Of a stretch of 64,000 bases of DNA, positions 9,435 to 17,186 are shown one piece after another (the stretch's first letter is position 1; the number at the start of each line of letters is the position of its first letter). The notes beneath the pieces were generated by a model. That model ran no database searches and was not told where the DNA came from. It worked only from the letters and a program-made list of their open reading frames with translations. The position numbers were made by a program, and so were the translations under genes. Source of the DNA: Azoarcus olearius. Lineage in GTDB: Bacteria; Pseudomonadota; Gammaproteobacteria; Burkholderiales; Rhodocyclaceae. The stretch is from positions 3,224,001 through 3,288,000 of the forward strand of contig NZ_CP016210.1 of assembly GCF_001682385.1 (NCBI RefSeq), given 5' to 3'.

Positions 9435-9454
9435 GAAAGATTGTTCTCACCCGT

Positions 9455-9469
9455 TTGACAGTCTGTCAA
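9455..9469. promoter_or_regulatory. Palindrome in LysR/dioxygenase divergent promoter
   Basis: TTGACAGTCTGTCAA: arms TTGACA and TGTCAA around 3 bases, with perfect symmetry. It lies 21 bases upstream of the LysR start and 83 bases upstream of the dioxygenase start. It contains the T-N11-A LysR signature, and each arm also reads as a -35 TTGACA. It is the best candidate for the LysR operator. Confidence 0.55.
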
Positions 9470-9551
9470 TTGAAGACGGATTTATCGCCATCCTGGGTTT
9501 CAATAAAGTGCCTTCATCGACGCCGGCCCGATGCCGGCGAGGACGCTCACC

Positions 9552-10358
9552 ATGACGACCACGCATCCCGCCCCGCTGCCCACGCTGTTCGTTTCCCACG
9601 GCTCGCCGATGTTCGCCCTCAATCCGGGCGAAGCCGGCCCGGTGCTGGCTGCCTTTGCCGCCCGCGTGCCGCGTCCGCGCGCAGTGGTGGCGGTGTCGCC
9701 GCACTGGATGACGCGCTCGCCCGAAGTGCTCGCGAGCGCGCAGCCGGCCACGGTGCACGACTTCGGCGGCTTTCCGCGCGAACTGTATGCGCTGGACTAC
9801 CCGGCGCCCGGCGCGCCCGGTGTCGCCGCCGAAGTCATCGCGCTGCTCGCCGGCCACGGCGTGACGGTGCAAGCCAACGAACTGGCCGGGCGCGACCACG
9901 GCACCTGGGTGCCGCTGATGCACCTGTATCCGGACGCCGACGTGCCGGTGATCCAGCTCTCGCAGCCGGCCACGCGCTCGCCGGTGGTGCTGCTGGAACT
10001 GGGCCGCGCGCTGGCGCCGCTGCGCGAGCAGGGCATCCTGTTGATGGGTTCGGGCAGCATCACCCACAACCTGTACGAATTCCGCGCGCCGCGCGATCCC
10101 GACGACCACTACGCGAGCGAATTCACCGACTGGATGTGGAACACGATCGCGGCCGGTGACCTCGAAGCCTTGCTCGACTACCGCACCCGGGCGCCGCACG
10201 CGGTGCGCGCCCACCCCACCGACGAGCACCTGTTGCCGCTGTACTTCGCACTCGGCGCCGCGGGCGCGGACTGGACCCGGGCAACCCGGCTGCCCGGCGG
10301 CGTCACCGACGGCGTGCTGGCGATGGACAGCTTCGCGTTCGGCGACGCCACGGCCTGA
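9552..10358 (+). CDS. Class III extradiol dioxygenase, DODA/YgiD-like
   Basis: A 268-residue enzyme of the LigB superfamily, closest to the 4,5-DOPA dioxygenase/YgiD group. Conserved metal-site histidines appear in FVSHGSPM, in VSPHWM and in GSGSITHNLYEF, and DEHLLPL near the C-terminus is typical. The family opens catechol rings using a non-haem metal; the physiological substrate here is unknown. The ATG at 9552 was preferred to 9531 because GAGGA precedes it at suitable spacing and the conserved strand LPTLFVSHGSP follows. It is the first gene of the operon with cytochrome b561 and two YceI genes. Confidence 0.88.
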   Translation: MTTTHPAPLPTLFVSHGSPMFALNPGEAGPVLAAFAARVPRPRAVVAVSPHWMTRSPEVLASAQPATVHDFGGFPRELYALDYPAPGAPGVAAEVIALLAGHGVTVQANELAGRDHGTWVPLMHLYPDADVPVIQLSQPATRSPVVLLELGRALAPLREQGILLMGSGSITHNLYEFRAPRDPDDHYASEFTDWMWNTIAAGDLEALLDYRTRAPHAVRAHPTDEHLLPLYFALGAAGADWTRATRLPGGVTDGVLAMDSFAFGDATA

Positions 10359-10374
10359 TCAGGAGGACGACCGC

Positions 10375-10929
10375 ATGCACACCCCGCCCGCCCATCCCGC
10401 CGCCCGCTACACCGGCACCGCCATCGCGCTGCACTGGCTGATCGCGCTCGCGCTGTTCGCGATCTTCGCGCTGGGCCTCTACATGCACGATCTGCCGCTA
10501 TCGCCGACCAAGCTCAAGCTCTACTCCTGGCACAAGTGGGCGGGGGTGACGGTGTTCGCGCTGGTGCTGCTGCGGCTGGGCTGGCGCGCCACCCACCCGG
10601 CGCCGGCGCTGCCGGCCGCAATGCCGGCCTACCAGCGCGCCGCGGCCGGGGCGATCCACGTGCTGCTCTACGTGCTGATGCTGCTGATCCCGATCAGCGG
10701 CTGGCTGATGAGTTCGGCCAAGGGCTTCCAGACGGTGTGGTTCGGCGTGCTGCCGCTGCCCGACCTCGTCGCCAAGGACGCCACGCTCGGTGACCGCCTG
10801 CAGACGCTGCACTTCGCGCTCAACATGGTGCTGGCCGGTCTGGTGCTGGGCCATGTCGGTGCCGCACTCAAACACCACTTCATCGACCGCGATGACGTGC
10901 TGACGCGGATGCTGCCGCACAAGGCCTGA
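10375..10929 (+). CDS. Cytochrome b561 (YceJ/CybB-like)
   Basis: A 184-residue four-helix inner-membrane cytochrome. Histidines expected to bind two haems are visible: IALHWLIA near residue 20, SWHKWAG, GAIHVLLY, and LHFALN with LGHVGAALKHH at the C-terminal end. Relatives carry electrons between quinone and periplasmic partners. An AGGAGGA site lies before the ATG at 10375, 16 bases after the dioxygenase stop. The next genes encode YceI proteins, mirroring the E. coli yceJ-yceI pair. Confidence 0.93.
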   Translation: MHTPPAHPAARYTGTAIALHWLIALALFAIFALGLYMHDLPLSPTKLKLYSWHKWAGVTVFALVLLRLGWRATHPAPALPAAMPAYQRAAAGAIHVLLYVLMLLIPISGWLMSSAKGFQTVWFGVLPLPDLVAKDATLGDRLQTLHFALNMVLAGLVLGHVGAALKHHFIDRDDVLTRMLPHKA

Positions 10930-10974
10930 ACGCCGAATCACGCGCTGCCCCGACAACCCATCAGGAAGAAGATC

Positions 10975-11544
10975 ATGCCCCGCTCCCGCCCCGCCGCCCT
11001 CGGCCTGCTCGCCGCCAGCCTCGCCCTTTCAACGGCTGCATACGCGGTCGAATTCACCCAGGTGAATGCCGCCGCGAGCCGGGTGGACTTCAGCTACAAG
11101 CAGATGGGCGTCGGCATGGACGGCCGCTTCGGCAAGGCGGATTTCCAGCTCGCCTTCGATCCCGCGCGGCCGGAAGCGGGCCGCGCCGCGATCGACATCG
11201 ACCTAGCCAGCATCGACACCGGCTCGGCCGAGGCGAACGCGGAATCGGCCGCCAAGGCCTGGTTCGACACCGCGCGCCATCCGCGCGCCAGCTTTCGCGC
11301 CACCCGGGTGAAGGCGCTCGGCGGCAACCGCTTCGAAGCCGCCGGCACGCTGACGATCAAGGGCCGCAGCCAGGAAGTCACCGCACCCTTCACCTTCAAT
11401 GCGCAGGGCAACGCCGGCGTGTTCGACGGCAGCTTCGTGCTCCGGCGCAGCGACTTCGGCATCGGCGAGGGCGAATGGGCCGACCCCAGCATCGTCGCCA
11501 ACGAAATCCTCGTGAAATTCCACGTGCAGGCGGCGGCTCGCTGA
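10975..11544 (+). CDS. YceI family periplasmic protein (first copy)
   Basis: A 189-residue protein with a signal peptide (LGLLAASLALSTAAYA) and a YceI lipocalin-like barrel: VNAAASRVDFSYKQMGVG, then HPRASFRATRVKALGG and GTLTIKGRSQEVTAPF. YceI proteins bind isoprenoid or amide lipids; their role is poorly defined. It lies 45 bases after cytochrome b561 and is followed by a second YceI gene. Confidence 0.92.
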   Translation: MPRSRPAALGLLAASLALSTAAYAVEFTQVNAAASRVDFSYKQMGVGMDGRFGKADFQLAFDPARPEAGRAAIDIDLASIDTGSAEANAESAAKAWFDTARHPRASFRATRVKALGGNRFEAAGTLTIKGRSQEVTAPFTFNAQGNAGVFDGSFVLRRSDFGIGEGEWADPSIVANEILVKFHVQAAAR

Positions 11545-11602
11545 GCCCCCGCCGGCCCCGCATTCCCCTTTTCCCCAGCCCCATCCTTCCTACGGAGACG
11601 AC

Positions 11603-12181
11603 ATGAAGAACACCCTCAAGACCCTCGCCCTCGCCACCCTGTTCGCCGGTTTTGCCGGCAGCGCCGCGGCCGCGCCGGAAAGCTATGTGATCGACAACAG
11701 CCACACCTTCCCGCGCTTCTCTTACAGCCACTTCGGCCTGTCCAAGCAGTTGTCGCGCTTCAACAAGACCAGCGGCACCATCGTGCTCGACAAGGCCGCG
11801 AAAACCGGCTCGGTCGATGTCACGATCGACATGAAGTCGGTCGACACCGGCTTTGCGCTGTTCGACGAGCACATCCAGGGCGCGGATTTTCTCGATACCG
11901 CCAGCCATCCGACCGCGCGCTTCAAGTCCACCAAGGTGCGCTTCGAAGGCGACAAGCCGGTCTCGATCGACGGCGAGCTGACGATCAAGGGCATCACCCG
12001 CCCGGTCACGCTGCAGGTCACGTCCTTCCTCAACATGCCGCATCCGATGCTGAACAAGGACGCGATCGGCGCCAACGCCACCACCGTTATCAAGCGCAGC
12101 GAATTCAACGCCGGCAAGTACGCCCCCCACGTGGGCGATGAAGTGACGCTGGACATCGCCGTCGAAGCGATCAAGGGCTGA
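11603..12181 (+). CDS. YceI family periplasmic protein (second copy)
   Basis: A 192-residue protein with a cleavable signal peptide (ALATLFAGFAGSAAAA) and a complete YceI domain: YVIDNSHTFPRFSYSHFGL, VDTGFALFDEHIQGADFLD, ELTIKGITRPVTLQV. It is closer to the canonical E. coli YceI length and motif set than the preceding copy, so the two have diverged. It is the last gene of the LysR-linked operon and is followed by a strong stem-loop. Confidence 0.94.
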   Translation: MKNTLKTLALATLFAGFAGSAAAAPESYVIDNSHTFPRFSYSHFGLSKQLSRFNKTSGTIVLDKAAKTGSVDVTIDMKSVDTGFALFDEHIQGADFLDTASHPTARFKSTKVRFEGDKPVSIDGELTIKGITRPVTLQVTSFLNMPHPMLNKDAIGANATTVIKRSEFNAGKYAPHVGDEVTLDIAVEAIKG

Positions 12182-12210
12182 TTTCCGCCCCTCTCGCAGC
12201 AATCCACACC

Positions 12211-12236
12211 CGCGGCGGGCCTTTTTGCCCGCCGCG
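12211..12236 (+). terminator. Stem-loop after the YceI operon
   Basis: CGCGGCGGGC (12211-12220), loop CTTTTT, GCCCGCCGCG (12227-12236): a perfect 10-base stem 29 bases after the second yceI stop. The T run is in the loop and only CCTT follows, so intrinsic termination is likely but not classical. Confidence 0.6.
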
Positions 12237-12309
12237 CCTTGTCAGCGGCGAAGACGCTGGGCAAGAATGCGCCGTTGCGCTACCCCTCGGCGCGTTCTCC
12301 ATAACAACA

Positions 12310-13602
12310 ATGCCCTTCTTCACCCAGCATCCGCTGCGGCAGACGCTCAGCGACGAAGTCCACGCCCGCCCCCACCTTCCGCTCGATACGCCGGAGTTCA
12401 TCAGCTATCTCGCCTTCCTGCATCACGAGGGCAGCGCCGAACGCGAAGGCGCCCACATCCAGTCGCTGGCCGAGCAGTTCGGGCTGCCACTGCCCGCCAC
12501 CGACAGCGGCCACCTGTCGCTCGACTGCGGCGGCTTCCGCCTGAAGTGGGAGCGCCACAACGAGTTCTCCAGCTACACCTTCTTCCGCCGCATCTCGCCT
12601 GCGGACGTGGGCGACGAACACGCGCTGCTGGCGGTGCCCGCGGCCTGGCGCAAGGACATCCCGGGTCAGCTGATCACTGCCACCCATATCGAACTGCGCA
12701 GCGCCAGGGACGTGCCGCCGGACACGGTGATGGTGCAGGTTTCGCCGCGCGGCAAGACGGTCGTCGGCTCGCGCATCGCCGACGGTGCCGGCTGGGTGTT
12801 CACCGATTTCCACCTGCATGAGGGCTTCTCGCGCTTCCTGGTGCTGGACGAAGGCCTCACACCGCGCCAGGCCGGCCGCACCGTGCAGCGCCTGGTCGAG
12901 ATCGAAACCTATCGCGTGATGGCCCTGCTCGCGTTCCCGGTGGCCAAGGAGGTCGGCCGGCTGCTGTCGCGCGCCGAAGACGAACTGGCCGACCTGATGG
13001 ACCGCATGGGCGAAGCGCGCAACGCGGAAGACGACCGCCAGGTGCTCGGCCGCCTGACCCGCCTCGCCGCCGAGGTCGAGCGCTCGGTCGCGCGCACCAC
13101 CTTCCGCTTCGGCGCTGCCGGCGCCTATTACCAGCTGGTGCGCCAGCGCATCGACGAACTGCGCGAGGAGCGCCTGGCGGGCATGCCGACGGTGCGCGAG
13201 TTCATGGAGCGCCGCCTGACCCCGGCGATCAACACCTGCGCCTCGATCGCCCGCCGCCAGGAAGACCTCTCCAGCCGCATCGCACGCAACTCGCAACTGC
13301 TGCGCACGCGGGTGGATATCGAGCTGGAGCGCCAGAACCAGGAACTGCTGGCGCAGATGAACCGGCGCGCCAAGATCCAGCTCCACCTGCAGGAAACCGT
13401 GGAAGGCCTGTCGGTGGTGGCGATCACCTACTACGCCTCGCAGCTGGTCAACTACATGGCCAAGGGCGCCAAGCACCTGATCGAGCCGGCCACGCCGGAA
13501 CTGATCACCGCCGCCTCCATCCCGGTCATCGCCATGCTGGTCGCGCTCGGCCTGCGGCGGATGCGCAAGGCGCTGGCGGCCGAGGACGGCGGCGGGCATT
13601 GA
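12310..13602 (+). CDS. DUF3422 family membrane protein
   Basis: A 430-residue protein of the DUF3422 family, recognised by its N-terminus (LSDEVHARPHLPLDTPEFISYLAFLH) and by SSYTFFRR near residue 80. The middle third is helical and charged. Two membrane segments close the protein (VVAITYYASQLVNYMAK and a segment around IPVIAMLVALGL). No activity is known for the family. It stands alone between a terminator and a repeat-filled spacer. The arginine-rich, coiled-coil-like segment before the helices may mediate oligomerisation. Confidence 0.9.
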   Translation: MPFFTQHPLRQTLSDEVHARPHLPLDTPEFISYLAFLHHEGSAEREGAHIQSLAEQFGLPLPATDSGHLSLDCGGFRLKWERHNEFSSYTFFRRISPADVGDEHALLAVPAAWRKDIPGQLITATHIELRSARDVPPDTVMVQVSPRGKTVVGSRIADGAGWVFTDFHLHEGFSRFLVLDEGLTPRQAGRTVQRLVEIETYRVMALLAFPVAKEVGRLLSRAEDELADLMDRMGEARNAEDDRQVLGRLTRLAAEVERSVARTTFRFGAAGAYYQLVRQRIDELREERLAGMPTVREFMERRLTPAINTCASIARRQEDLSSRIARNSQLLRTRVDIELERQNQELLAQMNRRAKIQLHLQETVEGLSVVAITYYASQLVNYMAKGAKHLIEPATPELITAASIPVIAMLVALGLRRMRKALAAEDGGGH

Positions 13603-13620
13603 CGCAGCTTGCTTCTCACT

Positions 13621-13948
13621 CTTCAAGGCGGTGAGGACGGGGTTTCGGCGAGCATCGCTCGCCGCCGGCCGAACGACAGCGCCTCCTGGCACTGGCTACC
13701 GGGCTGGGGTGGGGATGGGATATCGCGGCGCTGCGCCTGACCCCATCCCCCACCTAGCCAGTAGTCTCGGCTGCGCCTCGCCGCTCCGCCGGCATCGAGC
13801 AGTGCTCGATGAAACCCCTGCTCCGCCCCCCTTGAAGGGGGAGGAACGTGAATCTCCTGGGCAGTCGTCTCGGATTCGCGTCGCCGCTCCACCGGCATCG
13901 AGCAGGGCTTGCCGAAACCCCGGCCAAACCCCCTTGAAGGGAGAGGAG
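13621..13948. repeat. Intergenic repeat block, three copies
   Basis: This fills most of the 365-base spacer between the DUF3422 gene and the purC promoter. Two direct copies lie 103 bases apart (13759-13844 and 13862-13948). Each contains CGCCGCTCC, CCGGCATCGAGCAG, GAAACCCC and CCCCCTTGAAGG. A third copy lies in inverse orientation at 13621-13670 (CTTCAAGG, GGGGTTTCGG). Between the inverted copies, 13703-13720 and 13741-13758 form a long imperfect hairpin. The arrangement resembles a REP or MITE-like element rather than coding DNA; no credible gene is present. Confidence 0.6.
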
Positions 13949-13967
13949 TAAAAGCAGCGCGCTCACC

Positions 13968-13973
13968 TATAAT
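13968..13973 (+). promoter_or_regulatory. -10 box TATAAT of purC
   Basis: A consensus TATAAT followed by CGCG. The predicted start of transcription near 13980 leaves about 20 bases before the GTG at 14001, which argues against the TTG at 13980 as the start codon. Confidence 0.75.
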
Positions 13974-14000
13974 CGCGTTTTGCTCTCAGAGACCCCTTCC

Positions 14001-14936
14001 GTGGCCACCCCGCTTTTCGAATCCACCATCAAGAGTCTGCCGCTGCTCGGGCGCGGCAAGGTCCGCGATATCTACGCCGTCGACGCCGACAAGCTGCTGA
14101 TCGTCACCAGCGACCGGCTGTCCGCCTTCGACGTGATCCTGCCTAACCCGATCCCCGACAAGGGCCGCGTGCTCACCGCGATGGCCAACTTCTGGTTCGC
14201 CAAGCTCGGCCACATCGTCCCCAACCAGCTCACCGGCATCGATCCGGAATCGGTGGTCGCCGCCGACGAGCGCGAGCAGGTCAAGGGCCGCGCGCTGGTG
14301 GTCAAGCGCCTCAAGCCGCTGCCGATCGAAGCGGTGGTGCGCGGCTACGTCATTGGCTCCGGCTGGAAGGACTACCAGGACACCGGCGCGATCTGCGGCA
14401 TCGCCTTGCCCGCGGGGCTCAAGCAGGCAGCCAAGCTGCCGGCGCCCATCTTCACCCCGGCCTCCAAGGCAGAAGTCGGCGATCACGACGAGAACATCTC
14501 CTTCGCCCAGGCACAGGCCAACTGCGACGCGGTGCTCGCCGAAGCGCTCGCCGGCACCGGCAAGACTGGCGCCGGGCTGGCCGAGGAAGCCCGCCAGGCC
14601 GCGATCGCGCTGTACAGCCAGGCAGCCGACTATGCCGCCGGCCGCGGCATCATCATCGCCGACACCAAGTTCGAGTTCGGCATCGATGGCGCCGGCACCC
14701 TGCACCTGATCGACGAGGCGCTGACGCCGGATTCGTCCCGTTTCTGGCCGGCCGACAGCTACCGCGAGGGCATCAGCCCGCCGTCCTACGACAAGCAGTA
14801 CGTGCGCGACTATCTGGAAACGCTGGACTGGAACAAGAAGGCGCCGGGCCCCAACCTGCCCGCCGACGTCGTCGAGCGCACCGCGGCGAAGTACCGCGAA
14901 GCCTACGAAAAGCTCACCGGCCTGACGCTGGCCTGA
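14001..14936 (+). CDS. purC: Phosphoribosylaminoimidazole-succinocarboxamide synthase
   Basis: A 311-residue SAICAR synthetase that condenses CAIR with aspartate using ATP in purine synthesis. Family segments are present in order: [41 protein letters not shown] and DTKFEFG. The C-terminal part has the [14 protein letters not shown] and [14 protein letters not shown] motifs of the longer yeast-like type. GTG at 14001 was chosen because the consensus -10 box at 13968 places transcription start near 13980; a TTG at 13980 would be at the message end. A clear terminator follows, so it is monocistronic. Confidence 0.95.
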   Translation: MATPLFESTIKSLPLLGRGKVRDIYAVDADKLLIVTSDRLSAFDVILPNPIPDKGRVLTAMANFWFAKLGHIVPNQLTGIDPESVVAADEREQVKGRALVVKRLKPLPIEAVVRGYVIGSGWKDYQDTGAICGIALPAGLKQAAKLPAPIFTPASKAEVGDHDENISFAQAQANCDAVLAEALAGTGKTGAGLAEEARQAAIALYSQAADYAAGRGIIIADTKFEFGIDGAGTLHLIDEALTPDSSRFWPADSYREGISPPSYDKQYVRDYLETLDWNKKAPGPNLPADVVERTAAKYREAYEKLTGLTLA

Positions 14937-14956
14937 GCCGGCGCACCGCCCGGCCA

Positions 14957-14990
14957 CGCCGCCCGCGCCCTGTGCGCCGGCGGCGTTTTT
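14957..14990 (+). terminator. Intrinsic terminator of purC
   Basis: Arms CGCCGCCCGCGC (14957-14968) and GCGCCGGCGGCG (14974-14985) pair with one mismatch around a 5-base loop and are followed by TTTTT. It lies 20 bases after the purC stop and faces the convergent toxin gene. Confidence 0.85.
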
Positions 14991-15006
14991 CATTTCGGCG
15001 TGGCGC

Positions 15007-15738
15007 TCAGTCGTGAAAGGCGAAGGTCCAGCGCTCGGCGCTGAGGTCGCGCTGCCATACGGTGAGGTGAGGCGGCTGGATCAGCAGCGTCCATCCCTGC
15101 TGGTTGTTGCGATAGGGCTCGGCGACGGCGCGGAACACCTCCGGGCCCAGCAGCGCCACACACAAGCCGCCCGGGTGTCGCACCGACTCGTAGCGGATTG
15201 CCTGCGCCCCGCCTTCGCGCGCGGCGAGCGCCAGCGCCTGCGTCGCGCTGTAGTCGTCCGGATGGGTCCATGCCGCACGCCCGGCCGCGAGCGGCGGCTG
15301 CGTCAGATCGAGCGCCGCGTTGGTCGCGGCCCAGAATTCGAACAGCGTGATCGGCACCGCGCGCGGACGTTCGCTCAGGAAGCTGCTGTCGCGCCAGAAA
15401 CGCAGCCGCCAGTAGCCGCTTTCGGCGCAGGCCGTTTCGCGGCTTTCCGCTCCATAGAACACACCTGGGTCCTCGCGCCGGCGAAAGCGCGATCCGCCGG
15501 GCAGCGGCCAGTAGCGGAACGGCGTGGCGAGCAGCCAGTGCAGGCCTTCCGCGGCGGGCGGCAGTTGCGGCTTGTGCGCTTCCAGGATGTCTTCGAGCAG
15601 GGTCTGGCGCGCCAGGTCGCCACCGGCCAGCCCCATGGTGGCAACGCGGTGCTGCGCCTCCACCGCACGCCAGCCCGAGCCCGCCCAGGGCCGCAGTTCA
15701 GACGCGAGCGCGGTGGGCGTCCAGGTATTCGCAGACAT
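15007..15738 (-). CDS. RES domain toxin
   Basis: A 243-residue RES-domain protein. Visible family segments are SRFRRREDPGVFYGAESRET around residues 83-102, AVPITLFEF and the C-terminal GLCVALLGPEVF. RES toxins of the ParT/MbcT/Res type deplete or modify NAD+ or transfer ADP-ribose. An N-terminal region of about 70 residues precedes the core, longer than the minimal toxins. It overlaps the upstream Xre/MbcA-like gene by 41 bases, the standard antitoxin-first order. Which chemistry this member performs cannot be told from the sequence. Confidence 0.88.
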   Translation of the reverse strand: MSANTWTPTALASELRPWAGSGWRAVEAQHRVATMGLAGGDLARQTLLEDILEAHKPQLPPAAEGLHWLLATPFRYWPLPGGSRFRRREDPGVFYGAESRETACAESGYWRLRFWRDSSFLSERPRAVPITLFEFWAATNAALDLTQPPLAAGRAAWTHPDDYSATQALALAAREGGAQAIRYESVRHPGGLCVALLGPEVFRAVAEPYRNNQQGWTLLIQPPHLTVWQRDLSAERWTFAFHD

Positions 15739-16078
15739 GCAGCAAGCCGTCGATGCGCTTCATCAGTTCGATTGGCGTACGCCCCGCGAATGCCGCGTTG
15801 GCCGAGCGCAGCCAGCCGCGCGCCAGTTCGTCGTCGCCGCCGACCAGCGAGAACAGCGAGCGGTAGAGCCGCACCAGATGGACCGACAGCTCCCACTCCT
15901 TCGCGGCCTCGCGCAACTGGTAGGCGCCGCGCAACAGCCGCGATGCCGTGGACTGGCTGACGCCGACGATCTGTCCCATCTCGGTCGGCCCGATCCGCAG
16001 CCGCGCGGCCGCTTCGGCCACCGCCTGGGTCAGCACCGCCGAGCGCTCCGCCGAAACGGCGGGTGCCTGCTGAAGCAT
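15698..16078 (-). CDS. Xre/MbcA/ParS-type antitoxin
   Basis: A 126-residue antitoxin. The N-terminal Xre-like helix-turn-helix contains MGQIVGVSQSTASRLLRG, and the C-terminal DUF2384 toxin-binding domain contains RSLFSLVGGDDELARGWLRSAN and RTPIELMKRIDGL. The ATG at 16078 is preceded by GGAGG five bases upstream; a GTG at 16102 would place that site inside the gene. It should neutralise the RES toxin and repress the shared promoter (family knowledge). An imperfect dyad at 16089-16108 is a possible operator. Confidence 0.9.
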   Translation of the reverse strand: MLQQAPAVSAERSAVLTQAVAEAAARLRIGPTEMGQIVGVSQSTASRLLRGAYQLREAAKEWELSVHLVRLYRSLFSLVGGDDELARGWLRSANAAFAGRTPIELMKRIDGLLHVCEYLDAHRARV

Positions 16079-16088
16079 CACATCCTCC

Positions 16089-16108
16089 GAATTTGTAGCC
16101 ACACATTC
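16089..16108. promoter_or_regulatory. Imperfect dyad upstream of the antitoxin
   Basis: GAATTTGTAG (16089-16098) and CCACACATTC (16099-16108) match as inverted halves at 8 of 10 positions. The dyad ends about 10 bases before the antitoxin ATG and touches a TATAGA/TAGAAT -10-like stretch, so binding would block transcription. It is a candidate autoregulatory site. Confidence 0.4.
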
Positions 16109-16285
16109 ATTCTATAGCATACCTGTGCGCCCGTTGCCGGCGTTTCGACGCCGCCGGCCGTCCAGCTGCGGCCAGCCCGTGGGTAAACCCGGTCGCGAAT
16201 CCCTGTCGGCTGTTCTAGATTGAGTAGCAACCCGGAGCGCTCCCGCCAGAGGAGCGCGGCGTATTTTTCCCCGCAGGAGGTCGCC

Positions 16286-17059
16286 ATGAACAAGTCCTAT
16301 CCGGCTCTGGACCACCACTTCCACCTTCCCCACATCCGTGAGGTCGGCGCCTCGCGGCCGCTGTACTGGCTGCGCATGGGCTGGGCCGACCTGCGCGACA
16401 ACCCGGTGCCCAGTCTCAGCTACGGGGCCGCGCTGGCCGTACTCGGTTACCTGATCCTGGCCTACGCCTCCAACCTGCCGTATCTGTTCACCGCGGCGAT
16501 TTCCGGCTTCTTCCTGGTCGGACCGATTGCCGCCGCGGGGCTGTACGAGATGTCGCGGCGGCGCGAACGCGGGCTGCGCACCGGCCTGCGCGACTCGCTG
16601 ATGGGCCTCGGCCGCCACGGCGACACGCTGCTCTACTTCGGACTGGTGCTGGCGGTTGCGCTGATCGGCTGGGAGCGCATCTCGGCAATCCTGTTCGCGC
16701 TGTTCTACGACGGCAATGTGCCCGACCTCGGCAACTTCGCCAGCACGGTGTTCCTGTCCGGCGAATACACCCGCTTCGTGATCGCCTATCTGGTCGTCGG
16801 CGGCGCACTGGCGGCGACCGTGTTCGCACTGTCGGCGATGGCGATCCCGATGCTGATCGACCGTGAGACCGACACCGTGACCGCCGCGATGACCAGCGCC
16901 AAGACGGTGGGCATCAACCCCGCGGCGATGATCGTCTGGGCGGCGATGATCGTGGTGCTGATGGCGATCGGCTTTGCCACGATGATGATTGCGATGGTCG
17001 TGCTGCTGCCGCTGGTCGGCCACGCCACCTGGCACGCCTACCGCGACATGGTCGAGTGA
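16286..17059 (+). CDS. DUF2189 family integral membrane protein
   Basis: A 257-residue protein. A soluble start carries LRMGWADLRDNPVPSLSYG, the typical DUF2189 entry. About six membrane helices follow, including AVLGYLILAYAS, YFGLVLAVALIGW, YLVVGGALAATVFALSAM and a glycine/methionine-rich C-terminal pair. Its function is unknown. An AGGAGG site lies six bases before the ATG at 16286. A hairpin with a T tract follows, so the gene is a single transcription unit. Confidence 0.88.
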   Translation: MNKSYPALDHHFHLPHIREVGASRPLYWLRMGWADLRDNPVPSLSYGAALAVLGYLILAYASNLPYLFTAAISGFFLVGPIAAAGLYEMSRRRERGLRTGLRDSLMGLGRHGDTLLYFGLVLAVALIGWERISAILFALFYDGNVPDLGNFASTVFLSGEYTRFVIAYLVVGGALAATVFALSAMAIPMLIDRETDTVTAAMTSAKTVGINPAAMIVWAAMIVVLMAIGFATMMIAMVVLLPLVGHATWHAYRDMVE

Positions 17060-17096
17060 CCGCACCGGCGCACGTCGCCGCGATTGCTTTTGACCG

Positions 17097-17125
17097 GGGC
17101 GCCCATAGCGGCGCCCTTTGTACTT
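17097..17125 (+). terminator. Intrinsic terminator of the DUF2189 gene
   Basis: GGGCGCC (17097-17103), loop CATAGC, GGCGCCC (17110-17116), then TTTGTACTTTTT. It lies 37 bases after the stop. A CACAAT box at 17132-17137 directly after it may start prlC. Confidence 0.75.
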
Positions 17126-17186
17126 TTTCGGCACAATAGCCGCCATCACTTGCCATCCGACGCGTCGCCGACGCCATACCGCCATC

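Noticed and set aside
13980-14000. TTG start for purC at 13980
   Set aside because: The consensus -10 box at 13968-13973 puts transcription start at about this base, leaving no leader. GTG at 14001 also begins the conserved sequence.
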